From Clostridiaceae bacterium BRH_c20a (GTDB taxonomy: Bacteria > Bacillota > Peptococcia > Peptococcales > BICA1-8), in assembly GCA_000961765.1 (NCBI GenBank), contig LADT01000087.1, positions 45,409 through 109,408 on the forward strand: a DNA stretch of 64,000 nt. The letters run 5' to 3'. Positions 21,187 through 32,804 of this stretch are shown piece by piece. The translations under genes were made by a program, and so were the position numbers. Below the pieces are notes generated by a model. That model was not told the DNA's origin and did not search any database. It was given only the letters and a program-made list of their open reading frames with translations. The first letter of the stretch is position 1. Every line of letters begins with the position of its first letter.

Positions 21187-21933
21187 TTGGAATTTAAGGT
21201 TGATCTCCATACCCATACCATTTCCAGCGGACATGCATATAGTACCCTTAAGGAAAATTTGCAGGAGGCCAAAGACAAAGGCCTAAAAATGTTGGCCATA
21301 ACAGATCATGGCCCTCAAATGCCTGGCGGGCCTCACTTATACCATTTTGGCAACTTGCGAGTTTTACCCCGTGAATATATGGGAGTTGAACTTCTTCGGG
21401 GTGTAGAAGCAAATATAATAGATCATGATGGTAAGCTAGATGTACCTGACCATATTCTAAGAAAATTAGATATTGTTTTGGCTGGATTTCATCATGGCTG
21501 TTATGGGGGTGGTGATATTGAGGAAAATACCCAAGCTTTTATTAATGCAATGCGGCACCCATATGTTGATGTCATAGTACATCCTGGTAATCCGGATTAT
21601 GCTGTCAATCCGGAAAAATTAGTGCAGGCATCCAAAGAATTAGGAGTGGCATTGGAAATTAATAACAGCTCCCTAACAACAAGTCGAAAAGGTAGTTTAG
21701 AGAACTGCCGGATTATTGCCAGATTAGCGGCACAAAAAGGGTCAATTATTTCCTTGGGCAGTGATGCTCATTGGGCGCCATTAATAGGCGATTTTTCCAA
21801 AGCCCGGAATTTGATTGAGGAGGCAGGCTTAAAGCCGAAACAGATTTTAAATACTGACCCGGAGTTGGTTAGAGAATATCTAAAGAAAAAGAAGAGGCAC
21901 AGCCCCATCCAGCTTGAAGTTCCCCAAGTTTAG
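21187..21933 (+). CDS. PHP-domain metallophosphatase
   Basis: DLHTHTISSGHAYSTL, ITDHGPQMPGGPH, SLGSDAHWAP motifs. Confidence 0.9.
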   Translation: MEFKVDLHTHTISSGHAYSTLKENLQEAKDKGLKMLAITDHGPQMPGGPHLYHFGNLRVLPREYMGVELLRGVEANIIDHDGKLDVPDHILRKLDIVLAGFHHGCYGGGDIEENTQAFINAMRHPYVDVIVHPGNPDYAVNPEKLVQASKELGVALEINNSSLTTSRKGSLENCRIIARLAAQKGSIISLGSDAHWAPLIGDFSKARNLIEEAGLKPKQILNTDPELVREYLKKKKRHSPIQLEVPQV

Positions 21934-21984
21934 TGCCCAATTAAAGGGGCACACTAAATTAAACAAATAAAGGGGAAGTTATAG

Positions 21985-22722
21985 ATGGAATTTCATGGGG
22001 ATTACCATATGCATACACAGTATAGTGATGGACGAGCAACAGTTGCCGATATGGTTGAGGCTGCCCGTCTTAAGGGTCTAACGGAAGTGGGGATCGCCGA
22101 CCATGGCCCTGCTAATATTTGCACCGGGGTAAAAAACAGTAATACTTTTTTAAAAATTAAAGAAGAAACGAAATACTTAGCAGGTCATTTCCCCCAGCTA
22201 AAGATTAAGGTAGGCGCTGAAGCCGATATTGTTGGGCTAAAGGGCGAATTAGACATTACTAGAGAGGTAATAGAGGAATTAGATTATTTACTGGTTGGTC
22301 TCCATCCCTATGTAATGCCCGTAAACGCTGAAACTGCCTGGAATTATGTATTGGGAAATCAATTAGTAAAAATTAAAAAAGGACTAAGGGAAAAAGTAAA
22401 GAATATAAATACCAAAACTTTAATAGATACATTGTATAAGTATGATGTCCTAGCCGTAACACACCCAGGGTTAAAAATGGATATCGATTTTCAGGAGTTA
22501 GCTAAGGTATGTATAAAAACCGATACTGCCTTGGAAATAAATACTGGACATACCTTTCCAAAGGTGGATGATATAATACAAATTGCCGATAGCGGAGTTA
22601 ACTTTATAGTAAATAGTGATGCCCACTTTCCGGAAACTGTAGGGGAGTTTGACTATGGTCGTTATGTTTTAAATAAGGCAAAGGTTACAGAAGAAAGAGT
22701 ACTTAATGCAACTTCTGGGTGA
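21985..22722 (+). CDS. PHP-domain protein
   Basis: DYHMHTQYSDGRATVADMVEAARLKGLTEVGIADHGP, NSDAHFPE. Confidence 0.9.
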   Translation: MEFHGDYHMHTQYSDGRATVADMVEAARLKGLTEVGIADHGPANICTGVKNSNTFLKIKEETKYLAGHFPQLKIKVGAEADIVGLKGELDITREVIEELDYLLVGLHPYVMPVNAETAWNYVLGNQLVKIKKGLREKVKNINTKTLIDTLYKYDVLAVTHPGLKMDIDFQELAKVCIKTDTALEINTGHTFPKVDDIIQIADSGVNFIVNSDAHFPETVGEFDYGRYVLNKAKVTEERVLNATSG

Positions 22723-22980
22723 ACATATTGCGTCTGACAATAGCTTAAGGGTGAACATTATGGGTCGGACAATACTACTGGGTGAATATATTGCGTCTGA
22801 CAATTTCTACTGGGTGAATATTGAGCGTCTGAAAATACTATTGGGTGGAGATTATGCGTCTGATAAATTCTTTTATGCTTGTGTCAGACGCTCAAGCTAG
22901 ACCTCTGAGTAATTGTCAGACGCGTGAGCTTTGACCCTTAAGCAGATATCAGACGCTCAAGCTAGACCCATAAGTAAACG
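22720..22980. repeat. Head-to-head GTCTGAC/GTCAGAC 31-33 bp repeat array
   Basis: GTC(T/G)GA anchors at 22732,22764,22795,22827,22858 then (G/A)TCAGAC at 22883,22915,22948. Confidence 0.92.
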
Positions 22981-22982
22981 AG

Positions 22983-23873
22983 GTGAGTTTTTTGGCTGAG
23001 ATACGTTTCCTGATTATCACCGGCCTCTCGGGGGCTGGTAAAACCCAGGCTGTACGAAGCCTGGAAGACCTGCACTACTTTTGTGTAGATAATTTACCAC
23101 CTTCCCTAATTCCAAAATTTGCAGAGCTATGTACCCAGTCTAAGGGTGAGGTTAATAAAGTTGCTTTGGTTATAGATATCAGAGGGGGACAGTTTTTTGA
23201 TGACCTTTTTGCTGCCCTAGAAGATTTGAAGGCAATGGGAATTTATTATGAAATTTTGTTCTTAGAGGCAGCTAACGAAATACTAGTGAACAGATTTAAA
23301 GAAACTAGACGTCGTCATCCACTCTCTGCTGAGGGTAGTGGAGTTATGGAAGGGATCAAGATAGAAAGGGAACGACTTCAGGAATTGAGAGGCCGCGCGA
23401 ACAAGATAATAGATACTTCTGAGCTTAAACCCAATCATTTAAAGGAAGAAATTCAAAGCCTTTGGGGTAAAAATGGGAAAGGAAAAATACTATCTATTAC
23501 AGTAATGTCTTTCGGTTATAAATACGGGATTCCGCTAGACACCGACCTTTTGGTTGATGTTAGGTTTTTACCAAATCCCTACTACATTCCTGAATTAAAA
23601 GCTTTGACGGGCAGTGATCAGGAAATTCAGGATTATGTTTTCAAGTCGCCGATTAGCAAGGAGTTTATTGATAAATACTATGACCTCTTGAACTTTTTAA
23701 TCCCTAATTACATCACAGAAGGGAAGACCCATTTAGTAATTGCAATTGGTTGTACGGGAGGTAGACATCGCTCTGTTGCTCTGGCAAATCGCTTAGGGCA
23801 GCTACTTGCAAGTGATGACTACCAGGTAACTGTGAAACATCGAGACATTGAAAAACAAGGAGTAAATGATTGA
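22983..23873 (+). CDS. rapZ: RNase adapter protein RapZ (YvcJ)
   Basis: [43 protein letters not shown] at 22992 is an alternative start. Confidence 0.96.
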   Translation: MSFLAEIRFLIITGLSGAGKTQAVRSLEDLHYFCVDNLPPSLIPKFAELCTQSKGEVNKVALVIDIRGGQFFDDLFAALEDLKAMGIYYEILFLEAANEILVNRFKETRRRHPLSAEGSGVMEGIKIERERLQELRGRANKIIDTSELKPNHLKEEIQSLWGKNGKGKILSITVMSFGYKYGIPLDTDLLVDVRFLPNPYYIPELKALTGSDQEIQDYVFKSPISKEFIDKYYDLLNFLIPNYITEGKTHLVIAIGCTGGRHRSVALANRLGQLLASDDYQVTVKHRDIEKQGVND

Positions 23874-25210
23874 TGGACTTTATTAAATGGCTCTATCCTG
23901 GTTTAGGTATTAAGCGTTGGCTGGTATTAGGGGTTGTGGGATTTATCTTTATTAGTGTAGGCATGGCTATCATTAGTGAAACCCAAATACTGGGGATAAT
24001 TGAACTTGAAATTAAGGGTTTAGTTTTAAGTATTTTTGGTGATTCAATTCTGCTTGGAGGTTTTGTTGTTTTAACCCTGGGGGTTATTACACTAGTTATA
24101 AGCTTTCGGGAAGTGGTCAGGGCCTTTATTAAAGCTGTTTTTCCGGAGTTTGCCCGGAGTCAGGTCCGACCAATTCACCAGGAGCGCTTGTTAAGGCGGG
24201 GCCCAAAAATAGTTGTTTTGGGAGGAGGGACCGGACTCTCTGTATTATTAAGAGGACTCAAGGAGTTTACTAGCAACATTACGGCAATTGTTTCTGTAGC
24301 TGATGATGGAGGAAGTTCTGGTCGATTAAGGAATCAGTTGGGGATGCTTCCACCAGGCGATGTCAGGAACTGTATGGTGGCTTTAGCGGATAAGGAAGCT
24401 TTAATGGAAAAAATACTAAATTATAGGTTTAAACAAGGTGATGAATTAGCTGGTCATAACTTAGGAAACCTCTTTTTAGCAGCTATGGCTGACATGTATG
24501 GCAATTTTGAAGAAGCTGTAAGACAAATGAGTCGGGTTCTGGCTATTAGAGGAAAGGTAATACCTTCTACTTTGGAGCATGTGGTCTTAAAAGCAGAATT
24601 AACAGATGGCAGTATAATTAGAGGAGAGAGCAATATCTCCAAAGCGGAGAGAGCTATTAAGGAAATTACTATTGAACCCGAAAAGGCGGAACCTTTAGAT
24701 GAGGCATTAGAAGCTATCAGTGAAGCTGATGCAATAATTTTAGGGCCAGGCAGCTTGTATACAAGTGTAATTCCTAATCTTCTGGTTACAGGAATACCGG
24801 AAGCTATTAAAAAAAGTAAGGCAATGAAAATATATTCCTGTAATGTAATGACTCAGCCTGGTGAGACCTTATCTTATACTGCGGGAGACCATTTGGAAGC
24901 TATTTACCGGCATGCAGGCTGGGGGCTTGCTGATTATATATTGGTAAATGATCAGCCCATCTCTGATCAAGACCTTTTGAAAAAATACATCATGGATGGA
25001 GCAGAACAAGTAGAAATTGATTTTACAAGATTAAACAAGTTAGGTGTCAAAGTATTATCGAAGCCACTTTTAGATGAAACCAAACTACTTAGGCATAATT
25101 CCCGAGCTTTAGCAACAATAATTATCGAGTTAATAATTAGGCAAAAGAGGTTTCGGTCAGGCCTTAATTTTATCGATCGACTTATTTTAGTAGAAAAAAC
25201 TAAAAGTTAA
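23870..25210 (+). CDS. yvcK: YvcK/CofD-like gluconeogenesis factor with N-terminal membrane extension
   Basis: [40 protein letters not shown]; two TM helices before the domain. Confidence 0.95.
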   Translation: MMDFIKWLYPGLGIKRWLVLGVVGFIFISVGMAIISETQILGIIELEIKGLVLSIFGDSILLGGFVVLTLGVITLVISFREVVRAFIKAVFPEFARSQVRPIHQERLLRRGPKIVVLGGGTGLSVLLRGLKEFTSNITAIVSVADDGGSSGRLRNQLGMLPPGDVRNCMVALADKEALMEKILNYRFKQGDELAGHNLGNLFLAAMADMYGNFEEAVRQMSRVLAIRGKVIPSTLEHVVLKAELTDGSIIRGESNISKAERAIKEITIEPEKAEPLDEALEAISEADAIILGPGSLYTSVIPNLLVTGIPEAIKKSKAMKIYSCNVMTQPGETLSYTAGDHLEAIYRHAGWGLADYILVNDQPISDQDLLKKYIMDGAEQVEIDFTRLNKLGVKVLSKPLLDETKLLRHNSRALATIIIELIIRQKRFRSGLNFIDRLILVEKTKS

Positions 25211-25230
25211 CTATAGGGAGATAAGGTAGA

Positions 25231-26181
25231 ATGTCCTTTTCAGAAAAAACTAAAAATGAACTAGCCCGGATAATTCTCAAAGACCGGTGCTGTCAAATGG
25301 CTGAATTAGCGGGTCTAGTCAGGATGGATGGCACTATTTTAATTAGTTCTAAAAATCAAATTGGACTTGAGTTAACCACGGAAAATGCTGCAGTAGCTCG
25401 TAAGATTTTACGATTAGCAAAGCTAGTTTTTAATGTAGAAACAGAGCTGCGGGTGCAAAGAAAAGCCCGCTTAAAAAAGAATAATATATATCTAGTTAAA
25501 ATCCCGCCGCAAAATAAAGTTCAAGAAATTCTCAGGACTTTAGGTATAACGCGGGAAGGATTTCTAATTAATCCAGAGGTAAGTTCTCTTATTACTAAGA
25601 AAAAGTGCTGTCGCAGGAGTTATTTAAGGGGTGTTTTCTTAGGAGCAGGCTCTGTTAATGATCCAGAAAACACATATCACTTGGAGATAGCTACTACCTC
25701 CGAGGAATATGCGCAGTCCCTCGTTGCACTGATAAAGAAATTTGGATTGGACCCCAAGATAAGCACCCGTAAAAACTGGCAAGTAGTTTATTTAAAAGAG
25801 AGTGAGCAGATCGTAACCTTTTTAAATGTCATCGAGGCCCATACAGCATTGCTGAATTTTGAAAGCACCAGGATTCAAAAAGGTATTCGTAATAAAGTTA
25901 ATCGCTTGGTTAATTGTGAAACAGCCAATCTTACTAAAACAATTGATGCAGCTTTTAGACAAAAAGAAAACATTGAACTTATTGCCCAAAATTTGGGTTT
26001 AGAAAACCTACCCCTTGGACTTAGGCAGGTTGCCGAGCTGCGTCTGGAGCAGCCTGATATTAGCTTAAAAGAATTAGGGGAATTGACAGATCCTCCCCTG
26101 GGCAAATCAGGAATAAACCATAGAATAAGGAAGTTAGAAAAGATTGCGGAAAATATTCGTAACCAGAATAAAAAAAAGTAG
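25231..26181 (+). CDS. whiA: DNA-binding protein WhiA
   Basis: SFSEKTKNELARI start, rapZ-yvcK-whiA synteny, HTH C-terminus. Confidence 0.96.
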   Translation: MSFSEKTKNELARIILKDRCCQMAELAGLVRMDGTILISSKNQIGLELTTENAAVARKILRLAKLVFNVETELRVQRKARLKKNNIYLVKIPPQNKVQEILRTLGITREGFLINPEVSSLITKKKCCRRSYLRGVFLGAGSVNDPENTYHLEIATTSEEYAQSLVALIKKFGLDPKISTRKNWQVVYLKESEQIVTFLNVIEAHTALLNFESTRIQKGIRNKVNRLVNCETANLTKTIDAAFRQKENIELIAQNLGLENLPLGLRQVAELRLEQPDISLKELGELTDPPLGKSGINHRIRKLEKIAENIRNQNKKK

Positions 26182-26253
26182 TTACAAATTAAGAGGAGTT
26201 TTCTTATCCATGTAGAATTATTTAGCATTTAGCTTTGAAGGAGGTGTCTAAAA

Positions 26254-26418
26254 ATGGCCTATAAAATTACTGATGAATGTTTAGCTTGTGGTTCCTGTCT
26301 TGATGAATGTCCAGTTGGTGCTATTAGTGAAGGTGATATCTATGTAATAGATGCTGACCTTTGCACAGACTGCGGTGCTTGTGCTGAGGCTTGCCCAACG
26401 GGAGCAATAGTAGAATAA
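26254..26418 (+). CDS. 2[4Fe-4S] ferredoxin (54 aa, below ORF-track cutoff)
   Basis: Translation [65 protein letters not shown]. Confidence 0.95.
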   Translation: MAYKITDECLACGSCLDECPVGAISEGDIYVIDADLCTDCGACAEACPTGAIVE

Positions 26419-26420
26419 GT

Positions 26421-26472
26421 TTTTTGATAAAAGAAATGCCGTGCAACCAAAGCACGGCATTTCTTTTATCAA
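26421..26472 (+). terminator. Strong hairpin terminator
   Basis: TTGATAAAAGAAATGCCGTGC-N-GCACGGCATTTCTTTTATCAA. Confidence 0.9.
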
Positions 26473-26639
26473 ACTATAAATTTATCCAACATTTACTAGT
26501 AGTTTTCCCCTCGTCCCTTTGAAACCAAATGTAATGAGGACTAGTATGGAAAGAATACAATAAACTAACAGCAGGAATTATGAAAAATTCAACGAATTTT
26601 AATATAGAGGATGTTATTAAAGTTTAGGGGGAGAGTCTA

Positions 26640-28013
26640 GTGAAGTTAGGATATCAGCTTAATATGACCCAGACCCAGAAATTGATAATGACTCCTGAAC
26701 TGCGCCAAGCCATCAATGTTTTGCAGCTATCTGCATTGGAGTTAAACAATTTCATTCAGGACCAACTATTAGAAAATCCTCTCTTAGAGGTAATTGATGA
26801 AGGTCCGCCAGTCAACAGCGAGACTGCTGATGAAGGGGAAAAGTTCGATATTGAATGGCAAGAATATTTCCATGATGGTAGTGACCTGGGTTACCGACAT
26901 CAAACCAAAGAAGCTATACCTTTTGAACATTATGTTCCCCAGACCCCTAGTTTGGAGGATTTCCTCGAAGAGCAACTCCGTTACCAGCAACTAAATGATG
27001 AAGATATAGCTTTAGTCCAATTTGTTATTGGTAACTTAGATGCCTGGGGTTATTTTTCATTCCCTACTCAGGAAACAGCCTTAGAATTAGAGGTTAGTCC
27101 AGAAAAACTGGAGGAAATTGTTAGGCTTGTTCAAACTTTTGAACCGGACGGAGTGGGAGCTAGGAGTTTATCGGAGTGCTTAATCATTCAATTGAACAAG
27201 AAAAATAAACTGACACCTTTATTAGAAAGGCTTGCCAATGAGTATCTGGAAGACATCGGGCTAGGCAAACTGCTTAAAGTAGCTGTAGCTCTAAATATCT
27301 CTGTTGAGGAACTGCAGGCCAACGTAGACATTTTAAAAAAGTTAAACCCTAAACCCAGTGCGGGATTTGGTTCTAATCAAGAAACCAGATTTATTGTTCC
27401 TGATTTACTGATTGAAAAAATTGACCAAGAATATATTGTATTAGTAAATGACAATTTCACGCCCCGTATTATGGTTAGTGAAGTTTATAAAGAAATAATA
27501 AATAATAAACAAGAGGATGACCTCACTAAAACATTTGTTGAGAGGAAACTCCATGGTGCGCTCTGGCTGATAAAGAGCATCGAGCAAAGAAGAATTACCC
27601 TATATCGGATTGCCAACGCATTAATTGACATCCAGCGCGACTTTTTAGATAAGGGTAAAAACTACCTTTTACCCTTAACCCTTAAAGATGTAGCACAAAA
27701 AGTAGAAGTCCATGAATCAACGGTTAGCAGGGCTATTGCCAATAAATATGTACAAACACCAAGAGGGCTTTATCCTTTGAAATTTTTTTTCTCAAGTGGC
27801 ATTAACAACAACACCGGGAAGAAAGTTTCATCTCAGGTGATAAAAAAGACTATTGAAGACATAATTTTTGCCGAAGATCCAAAAGAACCTTTTTCTGACC
27901 AGGCATTATGTGATTTGCTCGTTAATAAAGGTTTTAAAATTGCACGGCGAACTATAAGTAAATACCGGGAAGAACTAGGGATTCTTTCAACTGCACAAAG
28001 GAAAAGGTATTAA
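26640..28013 (+). CDS. rpoN: RNA polymerase sigma-54 factor
   Basis: LIMTPELRQAINVLQLSALEL N-terminus and C-terminal ARRTISKYREELGI RpoN box. Confidence 0.96.
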   Translation: MKLGYQLNMTQTQKLIMTPELRQAINVLQLSALELNNFIQDQLLENPLLEVIDEGPPVNSETADEGEKFDIEWQEYFHDGSDLGYRHQTKEAIPFEHYVPQTPSLEDFLEEQLRYQQLNDEDIALVQFVIGNLDAWGYFSFPTQETALELEVSPEKLEEIVRLVQTFEPDGVGARSLSECLIIQLNKKNKLTPLLERLANEYLEDIGLGKLLKVAVALNISVEELQANVDILKKLNPKPSAGFGSNQETRFIVPDLLIEKIDQEYIVLVNDNFTPRIMVSEVYKEIINNKQEDDLTKTFVERKLHGALWLIKSIEQRRITLYRIANALIDIQRDFLDKGKNYLLPLTLKDVAQKVEVHESTVSRAIANKYVQTPRGLYPLKFFFSSGINNNTGKKVSSQVIKKTIEDIIFAEDPKEPFSDQALCDLLVNKGFKIARRTISKYREELGILSTAQRKRY

Positions 28014-28046
28014 AATCCGGCTTAGGCCGGATTTTAATACCTTTTA
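28013..28046 (+). terminator. Terminator after rpoN
   Basis: AAAATCCGGC-TTAG-GCCGGATTTT. Confidence 0.85.
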
Positions 28047-28265
28047 GTGGGCGAGTGAGCGGGAAAAATTTAGGCTAAGGCTCAGGTTGAGGTTGAGAAA
28101 AGACTAAACCTTAATCTTAATATTATGGGGACATTCCCGGTTAACGGGGGTGTCCCTATTTTAAATAATGTAATAGGTGGCATCGATTATTGATGTAGCA
28201 CGTGATATTAGCTCAGGGGATACGCGCTCACGCGCCCACGGATTACGAAATAGCGGAAATCTTCC

Positions 28266-28338
28266 TTGATTTCACGTTTGCGTAGTGGTAAAATATTCCC
28301 ATCGGGACGAAAACGACCATGGTGGGACAAAAAATGCC
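28266..28338 (+). promoter_or_regulatory. Predicted sigA promoter and CggR-type operator upstream of cggR
   Basis: TTGATT-17 bp-TAAAAT, then CGGGAC-N6-GACC-N4-TGGGAC-N6-TGCC, similar to the B. subtilis CggR operator layout. Confidence 0.6.
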
Positions 28339-28351
28339 GGAGGTTGACATA

Positions 28352-29416
28352 ATGGCTGAACAGGCTTTTTTTCTTGGTAAACTAGCACCTGAACTTATTG
28401 AAGTTGTGCATAGGAGGTATAATATCCTGCGGACTATCGGGTATATGCAGCCCATTGGACGGAGAATATTGGCGGAAAGGCTTGATCTGCCCGAAAGGAC
28501 AGTGCGCAATGATGTAGAAACCTTGCGCCAGCAGGAACTAATCTCGGCGGAAGCTAAAGGTATGAGCATTACTCCTTTGGGGGAAAGGCTGTTAGAAGAG
28601 CTGAGTATATTAGTCCATGGTTTACGAGGCTTGGATAATTTAGAAAAACTACTGGGTACTAATTTAGGCGTACATAGGGTTGTTATTGTACCTGGTGATA
28701 TTGATGGCGAGTCACTGGCGAAAAAAGAATTGGGTAGGGTATCTGCCTATTATGTGAATGAAATAATAAAGGATGTCCGTACGATTGCTGTAGCAGGTGG
28801 TACGACTTTAGCAGAAATGGCTAAACATATTATACCTCAAAGCCGGCAGGATATACTAATACTCCCTGCTCGAGGGGGGTTGGGGGAACAGGTCGAAATT
28901 CAGGCCAATACAATTACGGCCAAAATAGCTGCCAGCCTAGGAGCTAACTACAGGCTTTTACATATTCCTGATTATATGAGTAGGACTTCCGCAGAACAAT
29001 TGGTTAATGACCCGTATATTGCACCTATTTTACAAATGATTCGTGGTGCAGATGTCTTGGTTCATGGCATAGGGGATGCTCTTGAGATGGCTAAGAGAAG
29101 GGGAATTAGCTGGGAGGAAATTGAGTTTTTAAGAAATGCCGATGCAAAAGGTGAAGCCTTTGGTTATTATTTTGATGGTTCGGGTTCAATTATCTATTCG
29201 ACACCTAGTATCGGTTTGAAACTTGATGACCTGGGTAAAATAAATACAGTGGTTGCTTTAGCAGGAGGAAATAGTAAAGCTCAAGCAATTGAAGCTGTAA
29301 CCAAGGCGGGATATATTGATTGGCTTATTATTGATGAAGGTGCAGCATGGCAAATAGCCAAAAACTTAAATTTGGAGAATGGGATTTTAGGATTACACTC
29401 CAATTCGTTGCGTTAG
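28352..29416 (+). CDS. cggR: Central glycolytic genes regulator (SorC/DeoR family)
   Basis: HTH plus sugar-binding domain, immediately upstream of gap-pgk-tpi-gpmI-eno; start set by GGAGG at 28339. Confidence 0.92.
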   Translation: MAEQAFFLGKLAPELIEVVHRRYNILRTIGYMQPIGRRILAERLDLPERTVRNDVETLRQQELISAEAKGMSITPLGERLLEELSILVHGLRGLDNLEKLLGTNLGVHRVVIVPGDIDGESLAKKELGRVSAYYVNEIIKDVRTIAVAGGTTLAEMAKHIIPQSRQDILILPARGGLGEQVEIQANTITAKIAASLGANYRLLHIPDYMSRTSAEQLVNDPYIAPILQMIRGADVLVHGIGDALEMAKRRGISWEEIEFLRNADAKGEAFGYYFDGSGSIIYSTPSIGLKLDDLGKINTVVALAGGNSKAQAIEAVTKAGYIDWLIIDEGAAWQIAKNLNLENGILGLHSNSLR

Positions 29417-29499
29417 ATTAAGATTTCGCTTCGCTAGATTAAGGATAAAAAGGACACTTTTGCAATTTCGAGGTAACGGAGCGAAACAAACTTGTTTGT

Positions 29500-29600
29500 G
29501 TCAGACGCAAAATGATGACCCCAAAGTACTGTCAGGCGCGTAATCTTTACTCCGTAGCAATTTTCAGACGCAATATCTTAACCCAATAGAATCCCGACAA
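29500..29600 (+). repeat. Half array of GTCAGACGC repeats
   Basis: GTCAGAC 29500, GTCAGGC 29531, TTCAGAC 29563. Confidence 0.85.
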
Positions 29601-29670
29601 TGGTCACTGAACACTGGCCACTGATCACAGAATACTGGGAACGGTACCCCAAAATTTTCATAAAACATAA

Positions 29671-30693
<1,023 letters not shown>

Positions 30694-30757
30694 TTAGTAA
30701 GCCATCGGGTTTCCGATGGCTTACTAATGGAAAGACGTATAAAAAGGAGGCTCTAGC

Positions 30758-31942
30758 ATGGGTAAACAAACCATTAGAGATGTAGATTTACAAAATAAAA
30801 AAGTTCTGGTTCGGGTGGATTTTAACGTACCTAGAGATAAAGGGGGTAATGTTACCGATGACACAAGGATTCAGGCCGCTTTACCAACCATCCAATACCT
30901 TTTAGAAAAAAAGGCTAAAGTAATTTTAGCCTCTCATCTAGGGCGACCTAAAGGAGAGGTGGATGAAAAATATCGTCTGGCCAAGGTAGCAGAAAGGCTT
31001 TCTGAACTTTTGGGGAAAAATGTTACCCAAACAGTTAACACCATTGGTCCGGATGTAGAAGAAGCAGTTAAGGAAATGGAGTCTGGTGATGTACTGCTTT
31101 TGGAAAATGTACGCTTTAATCCTGGAGAAACAAAGAATGACCCTGAGTTTGCCGGCGCATTGGCTGCTCTAGCCGAGATTTATGTCAATGATGCTTTTGG
31201 CACCGCTCACCGGGCCCATGCATCAACAGAAGGTGTAGCCAAATATTTGCCTGCTGTTGCCGGATTTCTGATGGAGAAAGAATTAAAAGCACTGGGTGGT
31301 GTCATTACTAACCCAGAAAGGCCTTTCATAGCAATTATTGGAGGGGCAAAGGTTTCTGACAAAATAGGCGTAATTGAAAATTTATTACATAAAGTGGATA
31401 TTCTTATTATTGGTGGAGGTATGGCAAATACCTTCTTAAAGGCAAAGGGATATGAACTAGGCAAATCACTCTTAGAAGAGGATAAAGTGGACTTAGCCAA
31501 AAAACTGATGGCTGATGCAGAGGCTAAAGGTATTAAGTTTTTACTGCCGGTTGATTTAGTAGTTGCTGACTCTATAGAAAGTCCCGGCGAAATTGAAACA
31601 GTGCAAGTTAACAGTATTCCAAAAGATAAGATGGGACTAGATATCGGATCTGCTACGGCTGATTTATATGCTGAAGCGATAAAAGATGCAAAAACTATAG
31701 TTTGGAATGGTCCTATGGGTGTTTTTGAAGTAGAAGCTTTTAGTCGAGGGACAAATGTGGTAGCTCAGGCTGTGGCCGAAGCTCATGCCAACTCCATTGT
31801 GGGTGGCGGTGATTCTGTGGCAGCTGTAGAAAAAGCAGGATTAGCACAAAAGATAAGCCATATTTCCACAGGAGGAGGAGCCTCCCTAGAGTTTCTAGAA
31901 GGCAAGGAACTCCCCGGAATAACAGCGTTAAATGATAAATAA
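30758..31942 (+). CDS. pgk: Phosphoglycerate kinase
   Basis: [33 protein letters not shown]. Confidence 0.98.
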   Translation: MGKQTIRDVDLQNKKVLVRVDFNVPRDKGGNVTDDTRIQAALPTIQYLLEKKAKVILASHLGRPKGEVDEKYRLAKVAERLSELLGKNVTQTVNTIGPDVEEAVKEMESGDVLLLENVRFNPGETKNDPEFAGALAALAEIYVNDAFGTAHRAHASTEGVAKYLPAVAGFLMEKELKALGGVITNPERPFIAIIGGAKVSDKIGVIENLLHKVDILIIGGGMANTFLKAKGYELGKSLLEEDKVDLAKKLMADAEAKGIKFLLPVDLVVADSIESPGEIETVQVNSIPKDKMGLDIGSATADLYAEAIKDAKTIVWNGPMGVFEVEAFSRGTNVVAQAVAEAHANSIVGGGDSVAAVEKAGLAQKISHISTGGGASLEFLEGKELPGITALNDK

Positions 31943-32043
31943 AACTAAAATATTGTAGACGATAGACGATAGACGATAGACCAAGGAACATAAGAATGTA
32001 GAATGTAGAATGCCACTAGTTTCTAAATAAGGGGGGAAAATAA

Positions 32044-32799
32044 TTGCGAAAACCAATAATTGCAGCAAATTGGAAAATGCACAAAACTGTAAAAGAAGCT
32101 TTGGATTTTGTAGAAAAGTTCAAGGCTCTAGTGGTGAAAAATAATGAAGTTGATATAATTCTATGTGTCCCTTATACTGTTTTAGCAAGTGTGGCGCAAA
32201 GCTTAAGCGGCAGTACAGTGAATTTAGGTGCACAAAACATGTATCATCAGGATAAGGGTGCTTTTACCGGGGAAATAGCTCCGGCTATGCTTTTAGAGTT
32301 TGAGACTAGGTATGTTATTATTGGACACTCAGAACGACGGGAGATATTCGGGGAAACCGATGAATTGATTAGAGAGAAAGTTAATAAAGCTTTGCAATTA
32401 GGCATAACACCAATTTTATGTGTAGGTGAAACATCAGAAGAAAGAGAAGGAGGCTTTACCGAAGCAAAATGTAGAAAACAGGTGGAGTCTGCTCTTAAAG
32501 GACTTGATAAAAGCCTTGCAGCTCAAATCATAATAGCCTATGAGCCTATCTGGGCCATCGGTACAGGTAAAACTGCCTCAAGTAATGATGCTGAAGAAAC
32601 TATTGCCTACATTCGCCGTTTAGTGGCTGGAATTTTTGATGAAACAACAGCTCAGACCATAAGAATTCAGTATGGCGGCAGTGTAAAGTCCGACAATATT
32701 AAAGAACTTATGACTAAGCCTAACATTGATGGAGCTTTAGTAGGTGGAGCAAGCTTAGATGCTGAGTCTTTCGCAAAAATAGTAAACTTTAAGGAGTAA
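32044..32799 (+). CDS. tpiA: Triose-phosphate isomerase
   Basis: [38 protein letters not shown]. Confidence 0.98.
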   Translation: MRKPIIAANWKMHKTVKEALDFVEKFKALVVKNNEVDIILCVPYTVLASVAQSLSGSTVNLGAQNMYHQDKGAFTGEIAPAMLLEFETRYVIIGHSERREIFGETDELIREKVNKALQLGITPILCVGETSEEREGGFTEAKCRKQVESALKGLDKSLAAQIIIAYEPIWAIGTGKTASSNDAEETIAYIRRLVAGIFDETTAQTIRIQYGGSVKSDNIKELMTKPNIDGALVGGASLDAESFAKIVNFKE

Positions 32800-32804
32800 G
32801 AAAA

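Noticed and set aside
22706-22900. 64 aa ORF (MQLLGEHIASDNSLRVN...)
   Set aside because: It is the translation of the repeat array itself; no RBS and no protein-like conservation
30695-30728. Rho-independent terminator between gap and pgk
   Set aside because: TAAGCCATCGG-TTT-CCGATGGCTTA hairpin lacks a T-tract; may be a processing/stability hairpin but not called as a terminator
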